From Pseudevernia furfuracea (lineage: Eukaryota > Ascomycota > Lecanoromycetes > Lecanorales > Parmeliaceae), in NCBI GenBank assembly GCA_022315425.1, contig JAIUPT010000050.1, forward strand, positions 186,001-250,000: 64,000 nucleotides of DNA. The letters are read 5' to 3'. Of this stretch, positions 17,814 to 29,052 are shown piece by piece. A program made the position numbers and the translations under genes. Positions within the stretch are counted from its first letter, which is position 1. Each line of letters begins with the position of its first letter. The notes under the pieces were generated by a model. The model had not been told where the DNA came from, made no database searches, and saw only the letters and a list, made by a program, of their open reading frames with translations.

Positions 17814-20800
17814 GGCGATGCGAACGTGCGAAGGTTTGAGTGGTAAAAAGCGCGTGCTGAAGGGCGTTGTCGATCTAACGGTGTGATTCCTATGGTAAAG
17901 TTGGCCGAATGCTCGTGGAGTGAGACTCAGAGGCTGTTCACTGTGTGATAGGCAAGATAGAGAAGAAACATGGGCTCGTGAGTCCCTCTTATAGAACCCA
18001 CGTTCCATGCTCGATGGTTGATACTCATGATCTTTTACCGGTCCCACGAGGCGATACATTGCTTGCAAAGTCTAGATGGTCTCGTGGGCACGTTCTGAAA
18101 AAAGTCAAAGAGTCTTGAAACAGAGGAACGTTTCCAGGAACAGAAAAGTGGGGAGACATGTGCTTTCTAGTATCCACAGAGGCAAAACCCCATTGTAAGA
18201 ATATAAGCATTTTCTTTCCCCACAACGATCAGCCACCAGAGTTAAACAAGCATTAAGGCTGGCGGCTGGCGGCGTCGGAGTATGGAGATTGCAAAAGCTC
18301 GGTGGAGTTTGTAAAGGCATGATGGGAATTTAGGAGCGTTAGGCGTCATACGGTGATACCGTTGATCTCGACTGCTTCTAAATGCCCCCAAAGTCATCGA
18401 TAAGATAATGGGAAAAGATGAAAGGTGCTGATACATCGAGATGAACAGACACGAGATGGCTAGAGTCTTTGAAACCCAAAGACAGACATGCACCATCACC
18501 TGTGATGCCTCTGCCTTCTCTTTGCTGAGATGATCAAGGCTCGCGAAGCGCAAGAAGGCTTGGGCGGAACCGCCCGGATGCATCGCAAGTTCTCTACGCT
18601 AAGCAGTGTTGAAGTCTCAAAGCGAGAAGCGACTTGTGGCGTCGAATCTTGCCATTCAAGATATCGTGGTACCTAAGAATCATTGACGCCTTACCAAAGC
18701 CACCTATGTTAACTACAGAAGCAAATATGCAGTGATTATGGAATCCAAAGCTGCAGTTGTAGATCTCGACAACCCGAGAAAGGAAGCCCTTTCGCTGTTT
18801 TAGTCAAAAATGAACAGCTTTTTGAGGAGAGTTTGCCAGACTCGAATGCCCATATTAGTCAGAGCCGGGGCTGCTCGCTGAGGGCACGATTGATCAGCGT
18901 TGGCCACTGAGCTTTTCCGGAAATCGCAATATATCTAAAGCCTCGATCTCGTGGATGAGATTCGTGAATTTTCAGAGCTCACAAGTCTTTCAACGTCTCT
19001 GAATGGTCCAAATTCTGGGAAGTACGAAGTTGCGACTCGAAACATTGAAGAGAATAAAGTTGAACGGCTCCGAGTGAAAATAGCACATCCACTAGCCAAG
19101 ATTCACAAGAAGTGTATGTTCTGAAAATCTCATTGCCAAGTGGCTTGGGTAACTTGGCGAGAATAAGCCTCACGTTTGGGGAGCACAAGGTTTGAAATTG
19201 ACCGTGGCAATATAGCGATCTGAATGCACCGTGGGTCCAGTCACGCTGTTCGGTCCAGATTGTCCGCAAACGAACACGCTTTCATCGATATCGTTGCCAC
19301 ATAGATGGCTTTGGCCTCGTGGAATTCGCGAGGTCTCTTGCCGACTTTTATCCCACGGTTGACCTGTGTAAGTGGCAGCCACTCAGGCATGCCATGTTTC
19401 AGCAACGAGCAGTTGAGTCCACATTTGATAATCGTAGGCCACTACAACCAACTTCTAACCTTCAAATCTTGACATTTTTGAAATTGCTGGTTGACTTTGA
19501 TGGCCGTCGCCGCCGCCTCGCCCAAGCCGATCAGCGTGATGGCAGACTTCGACTAGAGGTTGAATGAGTACCTGGTAGCTTCTCGCATTTGGAAAGTCAG
19601 GCGTCTGGACCATTCTGACATGGGAAGAATTTTGAAGATCAGCAGGGTTGCTGTATGCCGGAGACGCTTTGATCGGTCGATTGCAATACGGAAAATGAAA
19701 GTTCTGAACCCTTCAAGATGAGCCTGCTGGAGGCTCGCCCGAGGAGAAGTAGTATCCACGTGGACTTGATGAGCGTTTGAACAAGCCAGACAGTGGAGTA
19801 GTTGAAAGAAAAAGGCGTCGGGGTCGGCGGGTCTCCGAAAAGGATTTCTCGTTCTGCGTAGCACCATCGGAGATCTTCTCAGCCTTGTCAGCATCGTAGC
19901 ACAGTAGGCTCAACACGCTACAACAAAAGTAAGAACGGAGAATGATTGCTAGCTCTTCCATCTTTCAAGAGAGAATTCTGTGCAATGGCCAACCTCTATG
20001 AGCCACAACGCCTCGGTAAAATCGCAATGTCCTCCCAACATCATCCCTCTGCCACACGCAAAAATGCCGGACAACCGGTAATGCAATCCTAGCCGATCAA
20101 ATGATTAACCCAAGGTCTGCAAGCGTTGATATTGGTGACCAGCTTCATCCACACAATCAAATTTGTGCTTTAGTTTTTGTGTCTTTCAGACTCAGTGCCG
20201 GAGTAACAAAGCCAGCGTTACAGTTGAACCGGTATTAGAATCTGAAGCAGCAGCATGCATTAGTGTTATCCAGGCTTCCCAACGCATCTTATTGAGCCAG
20301 GAGACGGGGTTACGGCCAATTTGCCAGCCAGATAAGAGGGGTTGAGTGATGCCAGCGGATGATCGTCCGATATCCGATAGCTCGTGAAGTATTTGTCAAT
20401 ATCGACGATTAGCAACAGAGCCCAAGATGCAACGACAGCAGAACCCAAGCCTGATAGTGCGAACACGAATGGTGGAGATCTTTGTCTATGGTGTCGGCAT
20501 CTACTACGGTGGCGGAAATGGAGTAATGGAAGCCTAGCTAAGCCATTCGCCAATTAGGTAATAGAACCGAGAGTTCGGTGTCTGTGGAGAAAAAAATCCC
20601 TCACATCTTCTTTCTGGGTAGTGATACGAGTTTCATGGAGGATGATACAGAACAAAGAATAAGTTTGCTGGAATCTTTTATAAGTCGCGAAAGTTTCCAT
20701 GGCCGGGAGGAGTCCCGGAGATTTCCCCGTCTTCTGATCTCTGTGCAGCACTAAAGCCTAGTATGTCGTATAGTTCCCAGATGTCCCGCCGCCAGCAAGA

Positions 20801-20980
20801 TGGAAGGATGAGGATCGTGTGCGCTCCTGATTTGATATGATATGAACCCCACGCCCCAATGGTCAGTGTGGGGGTGAGGCGGTGAGCGGTGAAACCGGAT
20901 GGAAGCGTGCAAAGAAGCAGCTCTATTGGTCGTCAACTGATATATCCCACGCTCGGACCCCAAGCACCCAGAAGTCGAAG
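17814..20980. other. Long intergenic region, no supported gene
   Basis: About 3.2 kb. The first few hundred bases hold the mucin gene promoter. Remaining minus-strand frames (around 18242-18583, 18979-19269, 19553-19894, 20266-20553) have no motifs or splice structure I can defend. The 20266-20553 frame has one hydrophobic stretch but uses no other supporting signal. Confidence 0.4.
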
Positions 20981-21142
20981 ATGATAAATGGGTGGTTTTT
21001 TCTTTTCTTTGTTCTTGCACTTGTTTGCAATTGCGCCTTCGGAGAAAGTAGAAGGTGGCAGCAAGCTCTTATCAAAGGCGTCGTGGCTTGCAGACGCGTC
21101 CTCCACAAAACCGTGTTGGATGCATACTATGCCTCCAACTGA
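20981..21142 (+). CDS. Possible small secreted peptide
   Basis: An ATG at 20981 opens 53 codons. Residues 5-19 are strongly hydrophobic (WFFLFFVLALVCNCA) and end in AFG, a plausible signal-peptidase site. The mature part would be a 32-residue basic peptide (ESRRWQQALIKGVVACRR...) with one cysteine. There is no homology I can name, no intron and no clear promoter. Such frames also arise by chance, so treat it as a candidate only. Confidence 0.3.
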   Translation: MINGWFFLFFVLALVCNCAFGESRRWQQALIKGVVACRRVLHKTVLDAYYASN

Positions 21143-21662
21143 ATATTCCATTCGCTATTCCCTCTCCTTGACGTCGAGTTTGGTAGCAGTAGCCATGCAT
21201 TGATTAGCGTTGGGGGGAGTGCTTGGGATCGGAATTTTTGACGAGTGGCAGGCGAGAGAGGGCCTGAAATCTGGTTGGCGTTTTACCGCTAGACTTGATC
21301 AGGGCCCTATTATCGATCGCGCGCAAGGAGAAAGGGAAAAAGGAGAAAAAGAGTAAAAAAAGAGTAAAAGAGGAGAAGAGGAAAAGAGAAAAAGAGAAAA
21401 AATCGGGTTTCGGTGAAAAAACGAAAATAACTCCCGCTACTCGTAACGTTAACACACCACAAGACAGCTTTTGCTGTCAGTAAACAACCCACAGCGACCT
21501 ATCATCAATCATTAACTACTATCATTACATTATTATCATTATTATTATTATCATTATCATTATTTCCATATCTCTCTCTCTCTCTCTCTCTCCAATATTT
21601 TAGAGCTATATCAATCCCGTCCCCTCACCCCTCCTTCTCATCCTTCTTCTCTTTCTTTCGCC
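21143..21662. promoter_or_regulatory. Upstream region of the APRT gene
   Basis: Holds a purine-rich stretch (about 21318-21420) and, just upstream of the start codon, a TTA/TCA microsatellite running into a CT tract at about 21526-21592, followed by more C/T to the ATG at 21663. C/T-rich tracts directly before the start are common in highly expressed fungal genes. Confidence 0.5.
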
Positions 21663-22381
21663 ATGCCAGATTCCACCTCCTCCACCTCCTCACATCCACC
21701 CAGAAACCGTCCAGATGCCACGGAAACCTCAGGACAGTCCGCCAATCAGCCCGCCTCCTCCTCCGAACTCGCCAGTCTTAAGATAAGACTCCATCAATCT
21801 CTACGCCAGTTCCCTGACTTTCCTTCTCCCGGCGTCCTCTTCGAAGACATCCTACCTCTCTTTAGTCACCCTGCCCTCCACCAAGACCTCATCCATGCTC
21901 TCGAGCTCCACATCAAGACCAACTACCCTCCAGGGCAACGACCGGATATCATTGTCGGCTTGGAGGCAAGAGGCTGGCTCTTCGGCCCAAGCTTAGCTCT
22001 ACGCCTCGGGGCCGGCTTTGTGCCCGTGAGGAAACAGGGCAAGCTGCCTGGACCTACCGAAACCGCAAGCTATGAGAAAGAGTACGGGCAAGACTTCTTC
22101 GAGATACAGGCGGATGCTGTCAAACAGGGACAGCTTGTACTCATTGTAGACGACATCATTGCGACGGGTAAGCTTACGTTCCTAAGCAAAATGGTTCTTC
22201 GTTGACGAATAGCATAGGTGGCTCCGCTGCGGCAGCTGGATCACTGGTCAAGAGACTGGGTGGAACACTGCTGGGCTACGTTTTCGTACTCGAACTTGAC
22301 TTCTTGAAAGGCCGCGAGAAGCTCAATGCTCCCGTCTACACTTTGCTCTCAAGCCAGGAAGACAGCCCCACAAAGACTTGA
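21663..22381 (+). CDS. APT1: Adenine phosphoribosyltransferase
   Basis: Exons 21663-22167 and 22218-22381 give 222 aa. The 50-nt intron (GTAAGC...CATAG) splits the PRPP-binding loop, and splicing restores LIVDDIIATGGSAAAAG, the diagnostic type I phosphoribosyltransferase motif. Other family segments are FPDFPSPGVLFEDILPLF, IVGLEARGWLFGP and VPVRKQGKLPG. The enzyme joins adenine to PRPP to make AMP in purine salvage and is cytosolic. A 35-residue Ser/Pro-rich N-terminal extension precedes the conserved core. If the intron is retained, translation stops at 22205 and the substrate loop is lost. The symbol follows the yeast orthologue name. Confidence 0.95.
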
Positions 22382-23317
22382 GGCCGACTGAATCCCTCGG
22401 AGGTCTCAGAGTATCTGTTCCATTGGACAACATCCCATGCTACGTTACCTGCTTGCTGGATTTGCCGATGGCTTCTTTCATCGTCGCACCTTTTCGTCAA
22501 GCTGCTCCACAAATTTTATCGGGCAAGTGGCCACCAAAAAGATTCGTCATCGCGGGAACCACAAAGCTATCCCAACCAAATACAGGCGTCCACGATCTTC
22601 CTTCTGAGAGTACCAGCAAGACACTGACGAGGTCATGTAGACCTATGTCCCTCTATGGAGTCCCCGTCTTAGGATATACCGGAACTTGTGTGCTGCATTG
22701 CGCCGCTCTCTCATCGCTGCCCAGTACTTTACCCCTTCAACAGGAGGATGATCGACTGTAACGTGCTCCTGTCGAGCTCCAGGGCTGGAAACGCTGATGA
22801 TTATTGGAGATTGGCACCGGTATCCCATTGCCCAATACTCTCGATCCCAGCTAAGCTACCCATTGAAGCTATGCCGACTGAATAACTGGGTGATCGAGTA
22901 CCTTTGCTTTACACGATGAATGAAAGCTACATGATTTCATTGTCAAGACCGCCCCCGCGAGTTTATGGCTGCCACACTTAAAAGCATTTGTATTTGCTAA
23001 TAGATGGTTATATATAATGCAAATTTCCGTTCTTTGTGAAAACCCCATTTACATTCAACTCGCTCATGTTCGATCCCGTAACAATACAGTAATAATGATG
23101 ACCAGATAATGGTGCGTAGCGAGTAGTGGGGCCACCATCATAGTAAGATCTCAGATCTCAGATCCCAATGCCTATCTATCTCTTGAAGCTCATGGCTTCC
23201 CTCCCCACTCACTGCTAGATAAGCGAGAGCTACCCAAAAACCACTTACCCACCCACCACCACCCGTCTCCCCGAACTGTTACCCACACTCACCCACACCA
23301 CTCGATCAACCCAACTC
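22382..23317. other. Intergenic between APRT and RidA genes
   Basis: APRT 3' region, then the RidA-family promoter. A 127-codon frame starting inside the last APRT codons has no support. AGATCTC is repeated near 23147-23161. Confidence 0.45.
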
Positions 23318-24029
23318 ATGCAGCCTCTTTCCCGCCGAATTCTCACCCCGTCTCTCTCCCCCCCAACCATCAGCCCCCTGATCCGCCTCTGCGGACCCGG
23401 CACACCCTTCGGCAACCCACAACAAATCACTGAAAGACCCAGTCCCACGAGCCTGGACCTCACCAGACGTGCCTCGGCAATGGCACTCGCACAAGCAAAA
23501 GCAATCTACACCAAAGACGCTTGCCCTCGTAAGTAAGCCCCAACCCCATCCCATCCCGGCAAAACCACCCGGAACAATTCAAATTGACTCCGCCCCCAAA
23601 AATACAGCCGCTGGACCCTACGTACGTCCTTGCCCCCCTGCCCCCCGGACCCTCCCTCCCGCCCCTCACTAAAAAAAAAGCCCCTCATCATAAAAGTCCC
23701 AAGCAATCTGCACCCCAAGCGCCATCTACCTCTCCGGCCAACTGCCCGCCCTCCCCTCGGGCGCCCTGCCCCCCGGCAGCATCGCCTACAAGACCTCCCT
23801 CTGCATCGCCAACCTCTCCGCCATCCTCGCCGCGGCGGGGTCGTCGCTGGGGAAAGTGGTCAAGGTGACGGTGTTCCTGACGGACATGGGGGATTTCGCG
23901 GAGATGAACGGGGAGTATGAGAGGCACTTTGGGGTCGGGGAGGGGCCGAGACCGGCGAGGAGTTGCGTGGCGGTGAAGGAGTTGCCGAAGGGGGTGGAGG
24001 TGGAGATGGAGTGTGTGGCGTTGCCGTGA
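23318..24029 (+). CDS. RidA/YjgF/L-PSP family reactive intermediate deaminase, probably mitochondrial
   Basis: Three exons: 23318-23528, 23608-23621 (only 14 nt) and 23697-24029, giving 185 aa. Splicing yields ACPPAGPYSQAICTPSAIYL, the conserved N-terminal segment of RidA proteins, and the last exon has KVTVFLTDMGDFAEMN, YERHF and RPARSCVAV, the last holding the conserved arginine that binds substrate carboxylates. Members deaminate 2-aminoacrylate and related imines; yeast Mmf1 acts in mitochondria. The core of about 125 aa is preceded by about 60 residues rich in Arg/Ser/Leu with few acidic residues (MQPLSRRILTP...), which fits a mitochondrial targeting peptide. Introns are 79 and 75 nt. 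Downstream, a minus-strand gene converges on it. Confidence 0.92.
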
Positions 24030-24425
24030 TGGGGAGGGCGGGTGGTTTGGTTGGTTTAGTTGGTTAGTTTAGTAGGTCAGAGGAACGGGGGACGAGAGGG
24101 CAGGGAGGATGGTTGAAGGGGTATGTATGTATGCTACGATGGGTTTGAGTCTCGTGCAGCACGATGATAGGAAAAATACGGTTGAAGAAAGGAAAGCTGG
24201 CGGAGAAAGAGAGAGAGAGACACACATACACAAGCACAAGAAGCTGATCCGATGGAAAAGATGATCCATTAGGAGATTTATGATGTCTCAGGAGGGAGAC
24301 AACCTCCTTTGCTGCTCCATGGCCAATAGAGCAAACACATGAACTCGAAAAATCACCATCGCCATCAGCAACCTCTCCTCCATCCTCTCCCATGTCATCA
24401 CTTCGGCGCAACAATCCCTATCCAC
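24030..24425. other. Convergent 3' flanks
   Basis: Space between the converging RidA and SMP-like genes; contains a short GA/CA-rich tract near 24205-24230. No gene seen. Confidence 0.5.
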
Positions 24426-24736
24426 CTACTTTCCCCCACCGGAGTTCTGCCCCTGCCCCTGCCCACCGCTCCCACTACTCCCACCAGCACTAGAACCCGC
24501 AGAAGCATTCGCATTCTTATCCCCCGCACTCTGCGCCCTAGCCGCAAAGCCGTCCTTGCTCATATCCTTGCCGCCGGTAGCCTGTTGTGCACGGTTCTTG
24601 TCAGCGCGGCTCTCCAAAAGAGGATCATACGACGGTCAACGGGTGTTCCCTGTGAGCATGAGGAGGTCGAACGTGGACGTACCTGAGCAGATTGGATGCG
24701 CTGGGCATCGGATTTGGATGTTTCGTTGGACGGCAT
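24426..24736 (-). CDS. Small hydrophilic SMP-like stress protein
   Basis: Exon 1 (24683-24736) encodes MPSNETSKSDAQRIQSAQ. A 71-nt intron (donor GTACGT, branch-like GTTGAC, acceptor TTGGAG) leads into exon 2 (24426-24611), giving 79 aa. The order DAQRIQSAQ, then GGKDMSKDGFAARAQSAGD, matches the short seed-maturation-protein (SMP) type repeat found in small fungal proteins induced under stress or in conidia. The tail is Gly/Ser/Gln-rich (GGSSGSGGQGQGQNSGGGK). The acceptor was chosen because it alone keeps the conserved second half in frame; an alternative acceptor at TCACAG shifts the frame. Predicted disordered and cytosolic or nuclear. Function unproven. Confidence 0.75.
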
Positions 24737-25151
24737 TTTCGATTTTGCTGCGAGAGAGTCTGGAATGTGTGGGTATTGGTATTTGGTTGAGTTGTGAAAG
24801 TTTGTATGAGAGAAATAGAGAGGAGGCAGAGGCATGCCTTTATGCTTTTTGGCGTTGCGATTGATGAGAAAAGGTGTTTGGTTAACTGATTGCTGGAGCA
24901 AAGTCATCGGATAGCTCATGTGGAAGAGGAGAGCTGGTGGGTGATTGCTGTGAGACAGCTGATGTTTGGTAAGTTATCAACGGAGAGTCATTGAGATCGC
25001 CTATGCAATTGCAAGCCATCACAGGATGATTGAGGAGGATTGGATTGTGTAAAATGCAAAGATATGCTTGCTTAGAAATGCGTTGGTATCGTTACGACAT
25101 AAAAGCCAAGGTCACAAAGGGTATAGCCATAGGGTATCATCCGCCAAAAAC
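24737..25151. other. Intergenic
   Basis: Promoter of the SMP-like gene and 3' flank of the coiled-coil gene; nothing else seen. Confidence 0.45.
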
Positions 25152-26684
25152 TTAAAGTTTTGCACATTCTTTGATTAATGCAGCTGCTTGCTCCGGCCCA
25201 TAACCAATGAACACTGGCCCCGTAAAGAGCATGCGTGGTTTTTCGTCCCCAGCCTCATCTGTCCTGTGACCAGTAGCAATCCTCGCCTTGTCCCCAACAT
25301 GTGCATCGCGAACTTTTGTCTGGGGCTTCTTAGGTGTAGGAGTCGAAGCCTTCTCACCCAGGTCCAAATGTGGAATTGCAGCAGGGACAGATATCCCCCA
25401 AGGTCGGCTTGGAGACTCTCCAACTCTGACCTCTTTTAGCGGTCTGTCAAAGTACCCTTGCTTGTTATCCGATCCAGAAAGATGTGTGTTGGTGTCGTTC
25501 GGCATGTCTGCGGTCTCGTGTACCACGTCGACATTATGTGCCCAGCTCTCGACCTTTCGCATTGACTTCGTATCCATAGCCGCATCGTCCTCTTCATCGT
25601 CGTCTTTACTGGCCAGTAGCGGCTGGTGCTTCACACCCAAACCCTTGATCATGTTCGCCAGATTGCCATATTTGGCGTCAAGTTGTCGAATTGTCTGTGA
25701 GTCGCTCTGATATCGTCTGACACATATTTCATGACTTCGCGGTATCTCGTGCTTGTGATTCTCGAAGAATTGTGCGATCTCCTCAGGAGACCGTTTGTCG
25801 AGCATACGTATGGGACACTTGGAAATCGATTCCGAAACGGATGGCGGGGGTGAGTCGTGCCTATCGTCAGCATCCTCGTGAGGGGCATCAGCGAAATGCT
25901 CTTGAGTATGTGGTGGTGTAGGTAGCAAGTCAGGCCGTTGGATCACTGGAGACTCGACTTTAGTAGTCTCATGAACGCCCAAATGGGACATCGCAGCGAA
26001 TGGGCACTCGGCGTTTTCTAAGATGTTCTGGTCCACAGTGGGGTGGCCTTGAGGCAGTGCATCTCGCTTGGAGGAGGCCTCCGCAAAATCTCGTGTCCGC
26101 ACTCCTTGTAGCTTTGTTGCATTGGAACGACTCCATAAAGGTCCTTTCCCATCAGTGAGTATCTTCCAAGCCTCCACGCCATCTGCAATCGCCATGGCGT
26201 TTTCTTGGTCTTCAGTACCCATGAAGGTCTGTTCCTCTCCAGATTCTGAGCGTGAGTGGCGGAAATTTGGCTCCGTGTAGCCGTCCTGCTTTTCCTGAGG
26301 CCAATCTGGAGAGTCAAACACGTATAGAGGTCCGTCGGATCGGGTCAACTGGTGAGCCTATCGGTAGAACCAAATTAGCTGTCACAAACCAAAGGTAACC
26401 TGGTGGAACAAAAAGACACTATGGGTGCTCAGATACTATCGGTATGTTGTCGATCACCACCACGTTAGTGACTCTAGATCTAGAGCTATTTTGTAACATC
26501 ATAGCAAGGCGGACAAGGTGATGAGAGATGGGGGTGAAGATACCTCTGCTCGTACGCGTGCGAGTCGCTGCTCAAGCTCTGTATTCTTGCTTGCCAGCTC
26601 CCGAACCTGTTCCAGCATCGCACGGAAACCTGTAGTCAGCCTTGCTACAAGCTGCTTATGGTCTTCTTCCTGAGAAGTAGCCAT
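25152..26684 (-). CDS. Conserved fungal coiled-coil protein of unknown function
   Basis: Exon 1 (26544-26684) encodes 47 residues with a heptad-like helix (MLEQVRELASKNTELEQRL). A 186-nt intron (donor GTATCT, acceptor CGATAG) leads to exon 2 (25152-26357). The total is 448 aa. The middle is acidic and disordered. Recognisable ordered blocks are PEEIAQFFENHKHEIPRSHE, LDAKYGNLANMIKGLGVKHQ, KVESWAHNVD, FDRPLKEVRVGESPSRPWG and the C-terminal MLFTGPVFIGYGPEQAAALI. These blocks look like a conserved uncharacterised ascomycete protein; I cannot attach a function. The start at ATG 26684 is preferred because it supplies the coiled coil; starting in exon 2 would have no ATG near the splice. Confidence 0.75.
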
Positions 26685-29052
26685 AGCAGTAGATCCAAAG
26701 AAAAGTGTGTAAATAGAGGGATAATGATGAAGATTCTAACTTCTTGATCTTCTTGTCTTAGGGCCGACTTGTCTCCGGCGCTAGCGGAGGATCCTCGGCA
26801 ATTGGTGGGTTCGAGGGTTCTTCATCATAGCCAGGGTGGTTTTCGATGTGCTGGAACTTCTCGAGCCCAACAGTCGCTTGTACGGAGGTCTCACGGATAT
26901 TGCAAGACCCACGTATCGTAGCGGAGAGTCTCTGCACACCCGGAGCATGCTTGTATGTATATATCGAAGACAGCAATGATGCCCGCTTCGAAAGATGCCA
27001 TTCATAGGATAGGCGGCCCAATGGGAGCGACAAAGATTTCAAGGCTTCCTCCTCCCGTGGAAGTCTCTGCCCTTGGAAGGGCATTATTTCCCTTTCTCCT
27101 TGTCGTGATCATTTCCTGCCTGATCAAGCCTCTGACACTAGTGAAGTCTGCCAGCAATCGCTCTTGCAAGAAACTTTGGACTTGTTGCCCCCTCAACAGC
27201 ATTTGTTATTTAGCCTCATAATTCTTTTATCAAATCGGGCCGGTGTCGTGAAATCCACTGCCGTATTTTTCAGCATTCTGCTGACTTCTGTTGTGAAGAA
27301 AATTTAAGAGGCTAGTATCACTCGGCTCAGACACCGAATGATTCTAAATCACATGGACGCGTCCTAGCCTATGCTCCCCTTCTGTCTCCTGCTTGCTATT
27401 GTTTCTTTTTTGGTTCTTCATCATCATCCTCATCGTCGTCGTCGTCGTCGCATTGACCACCATTGACCACGACAAATCGTAAGTTTCTCTTCCTTCCGTA
27501 ATCCTCCAACCGCAAGTTCAGATGTGCCAAACGCTCGATCTTCTCACCCACATTTCTACTCTACGACTGCTTGGGGCCCTATGACCTCATATTCCGATCT
27601 CCGCCGGTTCGGCACATTCCGCAGTGCTGATGCTGGTCCGAGTTTTGATTCATTCAAGCTACCTCCGACTATGGACTTGTGCAATATTTGTCGCGCTAGC
27701 GTTCCCATTTACAGGGACGCTGCAGCCCTGGTCTGAGCTCAGCCATGTAGCAGCGTAGCTGGTAGACAAGTGGCATCTGCCCTTTGGCATCACTGCCGAA
27801 AGAACGCTTACCAGAATTGGCTACAGGAGCATCTAACGATAGAACGGGGGGATTAACGTGTCGAGCACTTGTCAACGAAAATTATGCAACGTTTTTGGCA
27901 GAGGAGTCCCTTACGAGTATGGCATGATCGTCGTCAATGTGTTTCCTTATCTCCGGACCAAGACACACCTCGAGATCACGCGCCGCAATATGGAAATCGT
28001 CGATCACGCCCTTTTCAGATGCTGTCATGCCCCATCTGTTGTCCGATCCACATTGCCTACATACTCTATCTCTGGCGAACTTTAGGCATCAACGTCTTTG
28101 CATGCAAATTGCGATGTGACGTTCCCCACCAATTAAGCGGTCGTTGCGCAACTGCCTTCTCTAGATACTGTCTATCCAAGTTCCCCAGAAATCTACCGGC
28201 TGGTGTTTGTATTGTCATCAAGGGCCATTTATCTGCCAACGCAGTCGTATTTCTGTTACCATGTCGAAATGAGACTCAAAATTCGTTGGGTGCTAAATTG
28301 ACAAGTCTGTGGCCAGTGCGTGGTAACGGCCAGACTGTGGGGGACCTGCATATGTCAGATCATCCTGCATGCTTGACGCCTGTACAACATGCGGTTGGTG
28401 GTGTTTAGTGCTCTGGCATTGCGGTAGTGTCGTGTGATTGGCGCGCAAAATTGGAAAGCTCAACGATCCCCCTCTCCCCACATTCGCTAAGATTCAAAAA
28501 CTTCTCCCTTACTAGATTGGGAAATAATTCATACGTTTATACCTTCCCATCGACGGAGCAAGGCGCATGAGAAAACTCAATCTCTACCTTTCGATAGATA
28601 TCGCAAGATGGTTGAGAAAGCCCACTCAACCACGAACGCGCAATGGAGCTTTCCCCGTGCTTTAAGCTACCTATGTAGCCACTACGATACTTTTTGCGCA
28701 ATGTATCTGTCATTCTATCTGTCACCTTCATGTTGGGTCCGTGCCAGCAGTGGCCGTCAAAGGACCCAGAGTGATGGAGGTTGCACGGCCAATCTCGATC
28801 GGCCTGTCTCCCAAGCGGACCTGCACGCACTGAACGATACTGGATGTCTGACTGCGAGCGACTCGAAAACGTCTCCTGTTAGCGGCCTTGCTTCAGATTT
28901 TCTATATGATCGATGGTTCCGCTGCGCATCGATCTGTCAGAGATCAGAACCTGGCTCGGCGAATTCTTTTTGCGCATAAATCTGTCAGAAACCCACGGCT
29001 GTCTCGGCGAGTTTAATATCATATTGGCGGCAACAAGAATCCGATACGGGCC
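26685..29052. other. Long intergenic region
   Basis: About 2.4 kb without a defensible gene. A TCA/TCG microsatellite lies at about 27418-27452. Minus-strand frames at 26758-27084 and 27002-27202 are protein-like in composition but do not join cleanly. The 179-codon frame at 27869-28408 starts at a TTG. The last 200 bases form the MFS gene promoter. Confidence 0.4.

Noticed and set aside
22378..22761. 127-codon plus-strand frame after APRT
   Set aside because: Starts within the last APRT codons in another frame and shows no motif; most likely 3' UTR.
26758..27202. Two overlapping minus-strand frames with protein-like composition
   Set aside because: They lie in different frames and I could not find splice sites that join them into one product.
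27869..28408. 179-codon plus-strand frame
   Set aside because: Begins with TTG, no ATG-led core, no recognisable domain or splice signals.
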